Program-made: the position numbers and the translations under genes | The notes under the pieces: model-generated | Database searches by the model: none | Seen by the model: the letters and a program-made list of their open reading frames with translations, nothing else | Told to the model about the DNA's origin: nothing | Source: Pyropia yezoensis | Lineage: Eukaryota > Rhodophyta > Bangiophyceae > Bangiales > Bangiaceae | DNA: 64,000 nucleotides | Assembly: GCA_009829735.1 (NCBI GenBank) | Contig: CM020619.1 | Span: 30,096,063 to 30,160,062 of the forward strand | Direction of reading: 5' to 3' | Shown here: piece by piece, positions 1 through 10,306 of the stretch | How the letters are laid out: the number at the start of each line of letters is the position of its first letter | How positions within the stretch are numbered: the first letter of the stretch is position 1

Positions 1-16
1 TTCGTCTGGGGCGAAC

Positions 17-915
17 ATGATGTCCTTTGTCCAGGATTTTGACAAGGTCAAGGCCGTCGACACAATCCTTGCCCAGATCCCAGAGGTGCTATCGGACGAG
101 CAGCGCGCGGCTCTGGATGGGGGCCTTTCCTTGGAGAACGTGCGCCAAGAGTTTGCAATGGCAGCGAACTTTGGGCTTCAGCGCCCACAGAGCTCGGAAG
201 TCGATGAGGATGGTGCCCCGCAGTCCTTACTGCGCACATGCGCCGCTCAAAGCTCATCCTCCGGCGAGGCCAAATGTGCTTTCAACGACGTCATTGACTC
301 CGAGGACCTGCGGTAAGTCCAGCAGACGGTAACGGACGAGATCATCTCGCATGCAGTGGAGGGTGGTGCTGCGAAGAAGACAGGTTCTACTGCCAGCGAT
401 TCTCCCCCTGCGCGTGCTCCCGACTCCGCTGACGCTGTACCTGCCGCCCCGTCGTCGGCGACGCCGGTAGGAGAGAGCTGGTGGTGGAGGGCACGGCCTT
501 GAGCGCGACGTCTGCCGCGGCAGATGCGGTCCAAATCACAACGGCAGCGACGACTGGGGGGACGGTGGAGGCGGGCGCACCCGCCGATCCCGCCGACAAC
601 CCATGCAGATTTCTTGTGGACTGCAACGAAGAGGAGGTAGCAGTGCGGATGGCCGCTTTCATTTGTCGCAACCGACCCGACGAGCGACCGGCACTGGCAG
701 CCGTCCTGTCCGCGGCCGCGACGGCACACAAACTTGATGGCGTTGCATTTGTGACGGCCACAGATCCAGGGGCCACAGAACGTCTCGTGGCACTGCCGCT
801 ATCTCCGGGAGAGGACAGCACGCGGCCTCCCCAAGGCGTGTATGAAAGCGCTGCCGGATTTATTAACCGTGCTCGCCGCCTGTTCGACAAGCAGGAGGAG
901 GATGGCTGGCCGTAG
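17..915 (+). pseudogene. Broken ORF of unknown function, possibly gag remnant
   Basis: An Ala-rich, acidic reading frame starts at the ATG-ATG at 17 and runs to a TAA at 314-316. The same frame stays protein-like beyond the stop (VQQTVTDEIISHAVEG) to about 475. From there the coding-like signal moves to another frame, which stays open to the TAG ending at 915 (it ends DKQEEDGWP). I read this as one coding sequence with a nonsense codon and a frameshift. A GTAAGT at 313 could instead be a splice donor. It lies upstream of a chromodomain fragment and an LTR-like block, so it may be the gag part of an internally deleted gypsy element. No zinc knuckle or other diagnostic motif is visible, so the family is unproven. 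Confidence 0.35.
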
Positions 916-1152
916 CATGCCGTCGGCGTTGGACCTCCGTCCAGCCTGTTGACCTTTTGAGCTCGATCCAAAAATGTGTGTTGAGAGAACCATGATCCAC
1001 GTTGCACACGGTCAATGCGCTCGATGCAGCTCTCCCGCAACCTGCTGTACGCCGCCGCGCGGCAGCAGCTGGTGGCTGCAGCTATAGTACCATCGTCCTC
1101 TTCGGAGAGAGCGTGGGGCTGAACACCAGGGGCGCTCCATGCGACCCAGCTG

Positions 1153-1548
1153 GTGGGGAGGGGGGGGATCCTTCGTTATGCAGCTGGCGCGCGATTCGCC
1201 TCGGTCCGCGCTTCGAACGTTCGAACGGCCGAACAGGTGGATCCGGCAGGCACCAACGAAAGTGAACCACTTCTTCTCCCTGACAAGGACAAACCTACTT
1301 TCTTGGTACGAAGACCAGTACGCTGGTTCGGGTTCAACCCGGCTGATGATACCTGGGAACCCTCTAACCGGTTGCCCATCGCGGACGTCTGCGCCTACAC
1401 GCGACGGAACGGGATCGAGGGCACTCCGGTGGCCAGAGCCGGCAAAATCCGGGAATCGGACTCGGAGGATGATGGGAAGGAAGGAGCTGATCAAGACCCA
1501 CGGGACGAGCAGAACTCACCCGAGACTGACGCGGAACAAGAAGATTGA
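1153..1548 (+). pseudogene. Chromodomain-like C-terminus of a Ty3/gypsy pol
   Basis: Residues roughly 48-75 of this frame read FLVRRPVRWFGFNPADDTWE followed by PSNRL. This is the chromodomain signature (YLVRW-G..-DDTWEP..-L) that many Ty3/gypsy integrases carry at their C-terminus, where it can bind chromatin. An acidic tail (SDSEDDGKEG ... DAEQED) follows and ends at a stop at 1546-1548. No protease, reverse transcriptase or integrase lies upstream in the window, so the element is internally deleted or its body lies outside. Elements A/B carry the same kind of module (LRVRWFGYRAKDDTWEYVED) at their pol C-terminus. Confidence 0.6.
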
Positions 1549-1685
1549 GAAAAGGGAATGGGTGTATCAAGGAAAACAAGCAACGCAAGCATGGAACGAT
1601 CATGAGAAGCAAGCACCCGCTCGAGCAACCCTTCTCTCCGCCTCCTCCCTCCTCCCTAGACTCTCACCCTCCTTGCCTCCAAGTA

Positions 1686-2279
1686 CTACTCCTGGAGCGG
1701 ACGCTGTGCCGCAGGAGCGAACTCCAGCGCCGCCTCCGCAGCACGACGGGACCCAGAGGAGGACGGGATGACGTAATGCGGCGGACGAGTTGCTTCCCCG
1801 TACCTCGCCACCGGAGCAGTATTCGTAGCCGCCATAGGGTCCTGCCCAAGAAGCATCTCCGGGAGGCCCACCGGGGGAGTCTCGACCGGGCGCGACGCCG
1901 AAGCCGGGGGAGTCTCGACCGGACGCACCGCAGAAGCCGGAGGAACTCGGCCCGCCCCCGCCATGGCGACCGACGCCGGGACCGACAACCGAGGAACCGG
2001 AGGCAAGGAAAGGGCACGGCCGCCCGAGCTCTCCTCTGCCACACTCGCCGCCGGAGCTACGGGCCCAACATGGATCCCGGAACTGGACATGACGTCCAGA
2101 ATCCGGGGGACGGGAAGGTCAAGGTGAAGGAGGAGGGGGGGGCAAGATTGAGGAAGGTGATCGCGCTCGGGGTAAAGACCCTCTACCTCAGCACCGGTGT
2201 GGACGTGCTCTAGGCTGTTCACGGTGGCACCTCGTTCGGCCCGAGGACGTGCCGGACAAGGGAGGGAGCTATGTAGCAT
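1686..2279 (-). CDS. Antisense Pro/Ala-rich ORF in a gypsy relic
   Basis: This open frame of 197 codons runs against the neighbouring gypsy remnant. It is rich in Pro, Ala, Ser and Val and contains a short tandem repeat (ASAVRPVETPPASASRPVETPP). No enzyme motif is visible. It sits between the chromodomain end of pol (1548) and the LTR-like block (3118). That is the place where some LTR elements carry an extra antisense gene, but GC-rich DNA also yields long open frames by chance. It could be an antisense element gene, a fragment of another element's gag, or non-coding. Confidence 0.25.
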   Translation of the reverse strand: MLHSSLPCPARPRAERGATVNSLEHVHTGAEVEGLYPERDHLPQSCPPLLLHLDLPVPRILDVMSSSGIHVGPVAPAASVAEESSGGRALSLPPVPRLSVPASVAMAGAGRVPPASAVRPVETPPASASRPVETPPVGLPEMLLGQDPMAATNTAPVARYGEATRPPHYVIPSSSGSRRAAEAALEFAPAAQRPLQE

Positions 2280-2520
2280 CCCTGGCCCCGACTTGGCGCT
2301 GACCCGGGACTACGACCAGAAGGCGCCAGGTGCCAGAACACGCCCGCCGTGTGGTGATTGGTTGGCGGTCGTGGCCCGCGCCAGGCACTGGGATGCGGTG
2401 GACTACGCTATCCACACGTGAGAGAGGGATTTCTGATGGGTTTTTGCATATTTGTGAGGGACTTGATTTGAGAGAATTTGAGTGTGAGATTTGTGAGTAA
2501 GAATAGAATTAGTAGTGATA

Positions 2521-2562
2521 GTGGCCCCCGACCTGACGAGGTTAGACTCGGGTCGGGGCCAC
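2521..2562. repeat. GC-rich perfect-arm hairpin
   Basis: GTGGCCCCCGACC at 2521-2533 is complementary to GGTCGGGGCCAC at 2551-2562, giving a 12-bp stem with one bulged C and a 17-nt loop. It lies just after a T/G-rich, A-rich stretch (2430-2520) inside the non-coding part of the gypsy relic. It could be a transposon terminus, a transcript-end structure or chance. Confidence 0.5.
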
Positions 2563-3106
2563 TCGGGGGTATAGGGGGGCTACCTGGCCAACGTGCCGAG
2601 GTTCCCCCAGATGCACGTTAAGAGGGACAGCGAGGCGCCTTTGGCCCGCGCCCTCAGGGAAAAAGACAACTGCGCGTTTGCTTTCCTCTTCCCCGTGTGC
2701 ACTACCGTGCGTATCTGTTTGCCCGGCGAGCAGGGACGTGAGGCAACAGGCATACCACTCTCGTAGTTCCCCTTCCCGCGTTATCTGTCCCTTTCCCTCG
2801 AGGGATATTGACACGTGTCTGAGAGGATCGAGTTTTATTCCACAGGGACGACTTTCCCCCCCACCTGCTTCGCGCGGAGGGGGCTCCTCTACCCAGTACC
2901 AGGGCAGAGAGCGCACCCCACGGAGAGGGACTGCCTCTCCTAGAGGGTCCCGCCGGACGCGAGTGCAACCCCGGCGTAACCCTGGTGCACGCGAGACGCC
3001 AGCGATGCACCGTATTTTGCACCCCGACTCGGGGATTGCACCCTCTTCTCCCGGTCACTGCGACTCGCAGCTGATTGGACGTCCACCGGGACGGCTGGAC
3101 TTTTGT

Positions 3107-3117
3107 GAAGGGGGAAA
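3107..3117 (+). other. Polypurine tract-like run
   Basis: GAAGGGGGAAA directly abuts the TGTGGG that begins the LTR-like block at 3118. This is the position and composition expected for the plus-strand primer of an LTR retrotransposon. Confidence 0.4.
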
Positions 3118-3501
3118 TGTGGGAGATGGGACCGGAATTCGGTACCAATACTTTGGAGATTCGGGTAAAGTAGACCCGACCGGAAGTCGAAATTCACCCG
3201 ACCCACGATGGTAAACCTTCTGACTTTTAAACGGAAATTCGACTAGGACTTCCAGCATACTAGTGCAGGGTAATGCTGCTGGTATTTGTTTCTTGGGATT
3301 TTGGCACGGGAGCCAGACGGATTTTTACGCTTTGAGTGCTTTGCGTGTGGCATGATCTGATTGGTTTGTTTGAGTGTTCATTTTCTGAGTGTTTTGAGGG
3401 GTTGCGTGAGCGTGTGAGAAGGGTCGATGAGGAGGGACAGCAAGGCGGGGAGAGCCCACCTTGGCTGGCCAAGCAAGTAAACACCGTCTGGCTCCGACAC
3501 A
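3118..3501 (+). repeat. LTR-like block, probable 3' LTR of the gypsy relic
   Basis: The 384-bp block begins TGTGGGAGATGG right after a polypurine run and ends GGCTCCGACACA, so it has TG...CA ends with short TGTG/CACA inverted termini. Its upstream neighbour is a gypsy pol chromodomain on the same strand. A second copy and a target-site duplication are not in the window, so the boundaries are provisional. Confidence 0.4.
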
Positions 3502-4649
3502 TCTTGTTCGTACCTTGGTGAGTCGACCCGCTCTCCACACGCAAGTTCCGTGTTCGCCTGTGTGGAGGGGCTTGCTTCCGGTGTCCCAAGTTGGGATATC
3601 GGCAATACTCCTCTTCCTTCCCTGACTCGGGGTTGGTGGTTGGGAGTACTGCTACACCGGGAGCGCCAGAGTTGAGCATGCCGGTCGTCCGGCTGACTCA
3701 GAACCCAATGGTCCTCGACGCGGACCGCTTCAGGCTGAGCGACCAGCCCGGCCAACTCCCGCTCCCAACATGGGTCCAGCGCTACCGACCAGGAGGTACC
3801 TCCCCGGTGACCACGGGGGTGGAAGTCCACCAACATCCGCCCAGCGGAGTCCATGGGTTCCTTCACAGTCAGGCCCCTGACCCGAGCCACCAAGTCGGGC
3901 ACCGACATGGAGGATGCCCCCATCGCCGCTGGGCCGCCACCCAACGGAGCAACTCGAAACGGCCCCGGAGGTATCGCCGGCAGCGGCGGCAACCCCACGG
4001 GCGCCCGCGCCGGTACGGCCACACAGGGCCGAGGAGGAAGAAGAAGGGCGGACACCCGCCCGGTGTAGCTCCCGCTATCCACCGCCATTAGAGAAGACGC
4101 CTTCGGCTCCACCAACACCCGCGGCACCGCAGAAAGTACGGCCCTTGCAGAAGTCGCCTCCGCCGCAGACGAACCGCCCGATGGCGCCCGCCGAGTCGTC
4201 TCCGGGTTGGACGTACCACCCGCCTTGGGTGTTGCCGGGTCACCGGCCGGCCGGACACCCAGACCCCCTCGACCCGCCTGAATAGGCGGGGAGCCACCAC
4301 TACCACCGCCAGGAGCGACACCACCTGCGTCGCCCGGCGGACCACTTCGAGGAAGACTCGCGCCGGCACCGGCGCACGTCTCCACCCGCGCAGCCGACGG
4401 AGGCGCGCACGCGTCAGCCACGTGAAGTTGACCTCCAGCCGACGGCGCCGTCGTGCCGCTGCACTAGGGTGACAGCGCACCCGACGGGGCCACAGTCGGA
4501 CGGCACGGCGGATTCCCGCCCGCCTCGTCCTCGTCTGACGAGCTCGTCTCGAAACGCCGAGCAGGGGCTGGCGCGGCGACCGCGTCGTCATTCATATCCT
4601 CCTCCAACAGGAGGTCGCTCACGACCCCCGGCATCTCGGCATCGGCCAT
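3378..4649 (-). pseudogene. Gag-like Pro/Gly/Ala-rich ORF with one stop
   Basis: On the minus strand an ATG at 4649 begins MADAEMPGVVSDLLLEEDMN with an acidic patch SSSDEDEAGG. The frame hits a TAG at 4464-4466 and then continues in the same frame (VADACAPPSAARVETC...) to 3378. The 424-codon reading is low in complexity, with a more structured middle (SVPDLVARVRGLTVKEP, then DSAGRMLVDFHP). It runs through the LTR-like block, so its last ~40 codons are probably not native. The acidic N-terminus and disordered body resemble retroelement gag, but there is no CCHC knuckle. Function is not assignable. Confidence 0.3.
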
Positions 4650-6837
4650 GGTTAAAAAGCCGACAGCAGGGGTTCCCCACGCAGCCGGCTACGTCTTAGT
4701 ACTGTGGTCCAACCGGGACGAGCCGGGGGAGCACGGGCGCCAGAGGATGGCGCGACGTCGGTGGTGATCGAGGGTGGCTCAAAGGGTTAAGGTCGTCTTT
4801 GGTCTGTGTCTGTGGTTGCCCCTCCGGTCTCCCCCGGTGGCGCCGACACCCACGCACTATATACTCGCGTCGGGGCACCCGAGGTGCCCTAATGCATGCG
4901 TTTCCTCGTCGCGCCGTCGGTAGGCACAAAACGGCCCAAAAACAAAGCATGGCTCTCAGAACAAAGCATGGGCGGGCGTGCGCACTAAAGGAGTGCAGCT
5001 CCAGTTTGCGCCAAACGAAGGGGTCCGGCGTGCAGCGCCTAGTGCGCCGTCCCAGCCGGCCCCAGACGCCAGGCGGTCCCAAGGTCCGAGAGGCGTGTAA
5101 GCACGGTTTGATCGAGTAGATCGAATCTACCAGCCGGCTAGCCAGTCACATCGCTGCAATGCTGCAGCGAGGACATTCTAACGGACTCGCCAGCTGTGGC
5201 AGATGTGGCTCGTCATGGGTGCTGACGGTGGCGCCTTTCGACAGGTCATGATGCGTTGTCGATGGCCGCTGTCGTGCGGCCAGCAGACACCGTGAGACAG
5301 CGGCTGACTCATCATGAGGCTGGAAGGTACACCGCGTCATGCCCCACAATACAAGGAATTGATCCATGTTGCCAGGAGTTGGTTCGGCAGGATCTGTAAG
5401 GAGAGGTCCCAGATAATATCCCTTAGGTATGAGGTATGGGATTAGGGGGGAAATCCTTACAGCATTGAGCGAGTCGCTTTGCCCTCCACTCGCTTCACCA
5501 CCACTCGCCGGTCCATGACTCTCGAAACACGAGGATCCCAAGGCAGGAGCAACAAAAAAGGGTACTTGGGAAAGCACAGGGCAGCAGGGGCCTCCCAGAG
5601 TCCGATACCCACCCTTCCGGCTGCAGGGGTGAAGGGGGGTGCGCTAGACGGGGGCGCAAAGAAGAGCCTGGGAGGCGCCAGGTCCTGGCAGGGGTAGCGC
5701 CCGGAGCTGGCACCCAGAGACCAAATGAAAAAGGCCTCTGGTATCCCGCTGCAAGAATCCAGAAGCAGTGGGATGGTCCCCTCACCCAGCAGACCTGGGG
5801 CGGATCCTGCCCGAAAACAGCGGCGGCCGAGACAGGGTTCCCGTGGGAAGCGTACCCGGGCAAGGCAGGAGAGGACACAGGACTGGGGCTTGGCCCAGAA
5901 GGTGTGTGCGGGACGCCAGAGCAGGGCGGCGGCGGCCTGCCCATGCAAGACAGGAGGCGGCTGGGCGTCCGCCACCTTTGCCACAGAGAGGGAGCAAGTG
6001 TCGCGCTGTGACGATGCCTGGAAGTCGAGGAAAAAATAAGGCGGCAAGACGCCCGTTCGCCCCCCCCCTAGTGGGACTCAGCGAGCCGATTGTGGCCGGC
6101 AAGGCGGCCCAGCCCTAGTCCACTGTCTTGATGAATTTCCGATTCGGAGCCGTGAAAATCCGGACTCACGTAAATCCTGGAGCGCAGATGATTACACAGC
6201 TGGCGCAGGGGCGGTGCGCCTCGTCCACAAGCTCGAACACCGCCGAGAGACTCATTGCCAGCCAAAAACGTGCAAAAGAAGCGGTTCAGAGGGCCCGTGT
6301 GGAGCACGCCTGCAATCTCGCCTGTGCCGGCAAAGCGATCTGGGTGCACGAACGTCTGGGCACGCCCCGATTTCAGAACGGAGGTGGCTCTGGATCGTAA
6401 CGCTCACCCATACGAGGCTGCTGATGGGCTCGCGCTCTGAGGCTCCTCCGAACAACAGGTAGGTAGCTGTAGGCTGACAGGTCGGTTGTCTTCCTCAAGT
6501 CATCCAGCAGAGCACACTGTCTGAAAAGTCTGAGATATCGCAACCAGGGATAGCTGGGTGTAGCTGTATGGCCCTATCGGACCCCACAACCACACACACA
6601 CAGGAAACCATTGACTGGCCAGGAAGGAACCGGTAAGAGCCGAAGCGTCGTCCACTCGCCCACCCCGTCGGAGGTAAAGGTAACAAGGACAAAAGCCCGA
6701 GGGAGCAAGAACCCAAAGCACTGTTGATTGTACGAGATGGCCCCGGAAAGACCCCGGAGCTACCCTCAAGAACCTCCCCCCCTGGCCCCTCCAGGGGCCC
6801 AGAGCGGGGCCCCCGGAGGGCGCCCCCAGCGGGCCTA
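4650..6837. other. Non-coding stretch, nothing recognised
   Basis: Only GC-driven overlapping open frames are present, none with a family motif. A short CA microsatellite lies near 6590-6600. From about 6760 the sequence is C/G-rich with inverted CCCC/GGGG blocks leading into the transposon at 6838. Confidence 0.5.
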
Positions 6838-8050
6838 GTGTCTATTCTACCGACCGGATTCCAGAATCCTCTCCGGATTCTAGAATCCGGTTTTTCGACT
6901 ACTGTTTTCTCAGACTGCCTGCCGTCCGTTGCTCATTCTGACGCCAGAAACGGACTCAGCGCATTTGAGTTGACCTTGGGGCAACTCCAGTGCATCCCAC
7001 GCTGAGGAGAGCCCGCGCCAAATAGTTTTCTCTTTTGCGCGCAGCCGCCCCGCCATCATACCCCACAAAGGGACGCCAGGGGCTCCTTTGGCTGTCTTTA
7101 GAAGCAGTGACGGCATCCAGATGAAGCTCGGGCTGCGAAGGACGCGCCAGTGATCACCAGGCGCGCTGCGACCCCACCCACTGTCACCCATCGCTGTCAT
7201 CACCGACAGTACTCGTTTCTGTGCGATCCGGTCGCTGGCTCGTACGCGCGTGCGGCGGGGGTCGCCCACAAACGCGTCCAAAAGAGCCGTCAGACGGCAG
7301 CAGGGGCCAGCAGCAGAACGCAAGACGCTGCAAAAACGCATGGGGGGGGAAGGACACCGCCACCGGCCGCCCATGGCCGCCGTCGCCGCGGACGGCGCCT
7401 GCTGCTGCCGCTCGCCGCTGCCGCTGCCGGCCGCCGATGCCGTCACCGCCGCCGCAGCCGCTGCCGCTGCCGCTGCCACCCGCTACCCGCCGCCCGCAGC
7501 CTGCCTCCCACCGCCCGCGCACGGTGCCGCCCGCCGCCGTCGCGGTCATGCCACGCAGGGACGCGAGGCCACGTCCGCGCGTCGCGCGGCGGACCCAGGG
7601 TGCCGGGAGGGGGGAGAGAAAGTGCTGCCCGGCCGCCGCGGAGGCGCCCCGTAGACTCCGCGTTGAGTGCCCAACCGCGGCCGGCACCATCTGCGCCCGG
7701 CAAGGACGGCCGGGGGCCGACACACGAAACAGAGGGGGCATCCGTGGCGGGGAGGGGGTGTCCGCGGCGATGAGGCTCCGTCTGAGGTGGGGGGGAGGCG
7801 TCCGAGGCGGGGCAGTGGCACCCGCAGCGGGGCGGTGGCGTCCGAGAACGGGTGGGGATGGCGTCCGAGTGGGGGGGGCCTGGCGCCACTGGCGCCGGAG
7901 GGTGTCGTCCGTGTGCGCGCTCGCGGCGTGAGTTTTTTTTTTTTTCTGGCCGTGGGGTGCCTCACACTGGTCAGAATCGACGTTTCTCCTGAGGATTCCA
8001 GAATCCTCAGGGCCGGATTCTGGAATCCTTTGTAGCGGTAGAATAGACAC
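6838..8050. mobile_element. Non-autonomous TIR transposon with TA flanks
   Basis: The 15-bp left end GTGTCTATTCTACCG (6838-6852) is repeated as a perfect inverted copy CGGTAGAATAGACAC at 8036-8050. Both ends are flanked by TA (6836-6837 and 8051-8052), or more widely by CTAG, as expected for Tc1/mariner-type insertion. Subterminal copies of a GGATTCCAGAATCC palindrome lie inside each end (about 6854-6892 and 7993-8024). The 1.2-kb interior is GC-rich with no transposase motif in any frame, so mobilisation would need an enzyme in trans. A (T)12 run lies near 7930. Confidence 0.8.
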
Positions 8051-8420
8051 TAGTGCCAGCAGGGCGTCGGCCACTCACCGGGCCAAATATCGAAAAGCAA
8101 GCGAAAATCCCCCTTCACACACATGTACAACGGGAGGCGCGCACGCGTTGGGTGACGACGGTGGGGCGCGGGAGGGGGAGCAGTACGGGATGGCCGGGCC
8201 CGCGTGCTCTTTATCCGCCAAGCCTCAAGCGCCCACCGCCGCGGAGGAGGCGCAACCCACCGGCGGGTTCGGTAGTGCGGTGCCCCGCCCCTCACGAGGC
8301 CACACGGCGAGAACACCCCCCTCTGTTCACGCCGTTCAGGAGGGGGGGAGCGGCAGTCGGACAGTGCGCTGTGCCGCCGCCGCGCGGGCGGCGGCGGCCG
8401 GATGCTCCACCCGACCCCCG

Positions 8421-8720
8421 CCCTCGTGACCGTTGCCACCACCCCCGCCCTCGTCGGTGCCGTCGCCACCGCTACCACCGCCGTCGCCATCGCCACCGCC
8501 ACTGTTGCCGTCGCCGTCGCCACTGCCGCCACCGCCATTGTCACCTGCCTCCGGGGCGCTGTCCAGGCTGGCGCCGACGCCGGCGCCCCCCCCCTTTCAC
8601 AGCACGGCGGCGAGGCTACTTCATCACTGCGGGGACCCCCGGCCGGGTCGCCACCGCCGCCACCGCCGTCGCCACCACCACTGCCACCCCCAGCCCCCCC
8701 CTCCCCCACAACGGGCACGC
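8421..8720. repeat. Imperfect GCC/GTC-type trinucleotide repeat tract
   Basis: This is a long run of degenerate CCGCCGTCGCCAYC-like triplets that then becomes homopolymeric C blocks. It makes all three plus frames read as Pro-, Thr/Ala- or Arg-rich without stops. It explains the long plus-strand open frame over 8433-9761, which has no domain. Confidence 0.6.
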
Positions 8721-8753
8721 AGTGGACCCCCCCCAGGCGGGACCGCAGCACCG

Positions 8754-9104
8754 CTACCACCCCCGCCCCCGCCGCCCCCCCCATTGCGTCCACCACCCAC
8801 AGCAACGCTGCCAGCGGCGGCCGCTCCCCCTCTGCCGGCACCACCAGCAGCAGCTCCACTGCCGCCGCCGGCGCCAGCGGACGAAGCGCATGGGGTCTGC
8901 CCCAAAAACGCGGACGAGCATCAGGCAGTAGGCGTCGCGGCCGAGCGCGAGGCCTTCCACCTCGTCCTCCACGTTGGCCGCGACGGCCGTCTGGCGGCTG
9001 ACCAGGCCCAGCACCACCGCCGCTGCAGCCTCACCCGACATGCGGGACAGGCCTGGAGGGGTGGGGAGGAAGGGGGGGGGTGGGGGGCGCGGGGGGGGAC
9101 CCAC
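8754..9104 (-). CDS. Possible coding fragment, unknown
   Basis: Within this minus frame a stretch of about 50 residues looks protein-like rather than compositional: SGEAAAAVVLGLVSRQTAVA, then an acidic segment (NVEDEVEGLALG), then CLMLVRVFGADPMRFV. Both flanks are low-complexity Pro/Arg runs. It could be one exon of a gene that also uses the hydrophobic fragments at 9613-10136. I do not recognise the family. Confidence 0.2.
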   Translation of the reverse strand: MGPPPRPPPPPFLPTPPGLSRMSGEAAAAVVLGLVSRQTAVAANVEDEVEGLALGRDAYCLMLVRVFGADPMRFVRWRRRRQWSCCWWCRQRGSGRRWQRCCGWWTQWGGRRGRGW

Positions 9105-9612
9105 GCCCCCACCAACGACGGTCCGCCCGCGATCTGCATCATCTGCATCATAGGCGCCGGGGGGGGGGCGGTGCTACCGCCCGGGCGGGAGTCGCCCACC
9201 GCCGGGCGACGCCGCCGCCCCCAGGTGGTACGCAAACTCCCCGGGCCCGCCACCGTCGGCCGCGCCGCCCAACCCCATCCCACCCCCCGCCGGTCCGTAT
9301 GGCTTGCCACGCGCCAGTGGCACCGCCGCTGCCGCCGCCGCTGCCGCCGCCCCGCCATAACCACCGTGGCCGCCATGACCAACGTGACCACCGAGGCCGT
9401 CGTGGCCGCTGTGGCCGTCGTGGCCCCCCAGCCTTTCCCTAGCCCCGCCGCGTCTGACCGCCCGCACATCCCGTCCGAGGCCCGACCAGTGTGGCTGGCC
9501 GACGCCGCTTGGGGGGCAGCGCGAGCCACCTACACGGCTAACGGCGCGTGCGCCCCCCCCCACTCCGCCCGCCAATCTCCCTCCCGCTTCTCTGGGCGCA
9601 ATCGGCATCCAG

Positions 9613-10136
9613 TCACCGCAGACAGCGACGGCCCGTGTCTGAGTCGATGGGGCACGCCGAGCCGTCACCGGCCGCGGCGGGGGCGCCGCCTGCAGGTGAC
9701 GCTGCCACTGGTTCATCCTTCACCAACCCCACCGTCAGGGCCGTCGCAAAAGTGGCCGTGAGGAGAAGGCGGATGCCCAAGGCCCACCCCTCCAGCGTCT
9801 GCCGGGGTGTGCCAGATAAAGAGACGTCGTTCTGCCACGGACCGCCACCCGCTGTCGCACCCAACTCCCCAGGGCAGTGGCGCCCACCAGGTAGTAGACC
9901 AACAACAACGGCATGCGCCACGCCGGCGCGACTCCCGCCGTCGTCTGGAGGGAGGACTTCACCCTGCAAGCCTGGTCCCGGCCTCCCCACCGCTGGCGTC
10001 GGGTGCTTGTGGCAGAGGCGGAGGTCCTCGGCGGCGGGTCTCTTCCAAAGATCGTGCCCGCTGGGGCCGGCGGCAGCGGGGAAGGCGGCGGCGGCCGGCC
10101 CGGTAGTGCTCGACACAGTACTTCCGCAAGCGCCAT
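9613..10136 (-). CDS. Possible membrane-protein fragments, frame broken
   Basis: Two overlapping minus frames each contain one good hydrophobic segment. One starts with an ATG at 10136 (MALAEVLCRALPG) and reaches WRMPLLLVYYLVGATALGSW. The other, entering between about 9850 and 9800, contains TLEGWALGIRLLLTATFATA followed by LTVGLVKDEP and stops at 9613. Together they suggest a membrane protein with a frameshift or an unrecognised intron. No family motif is visible, so this is a weak call. Confidence 0.2.
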
Positions 10137-10306
10137 CTTCCCGCCTTCACCGAGGCCACCCTCGCCACACTCACCTCATCTCCACCCCCATCCATGTCCC
10201 ACCACTGCAAATCCGCCTCCCACCCAATCTCGCCGTCGGCGCCACAGCACGGCGCTACATCAAACGGTACAAGCGCGCAGGCCGCCGCTGTCCCACGATA
10301 CGCAGC

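Noticed and set aside
2270..2290. TGTAGCATCCC as a possible LTR start in the first relic
   Set aside because: No matching ...GCTACA end or polypurine tract was found; the TGTGGG at 3118 directly after a polypurine run is the better start.
4650..4760. LTR or primer site for the minus-strand gag-like ORF starting at 4649
   Set aside because: No TG...CA bounded block or TGG-type primer site at the expected offset could be identified to its right.
8433..9761. Long plus-strand Pro/His/Arg-rich open frame
   Set aside because: It is produced by degenerate GCC/GTC triplets and C runs; all plus frames are open there and no domain is visible.
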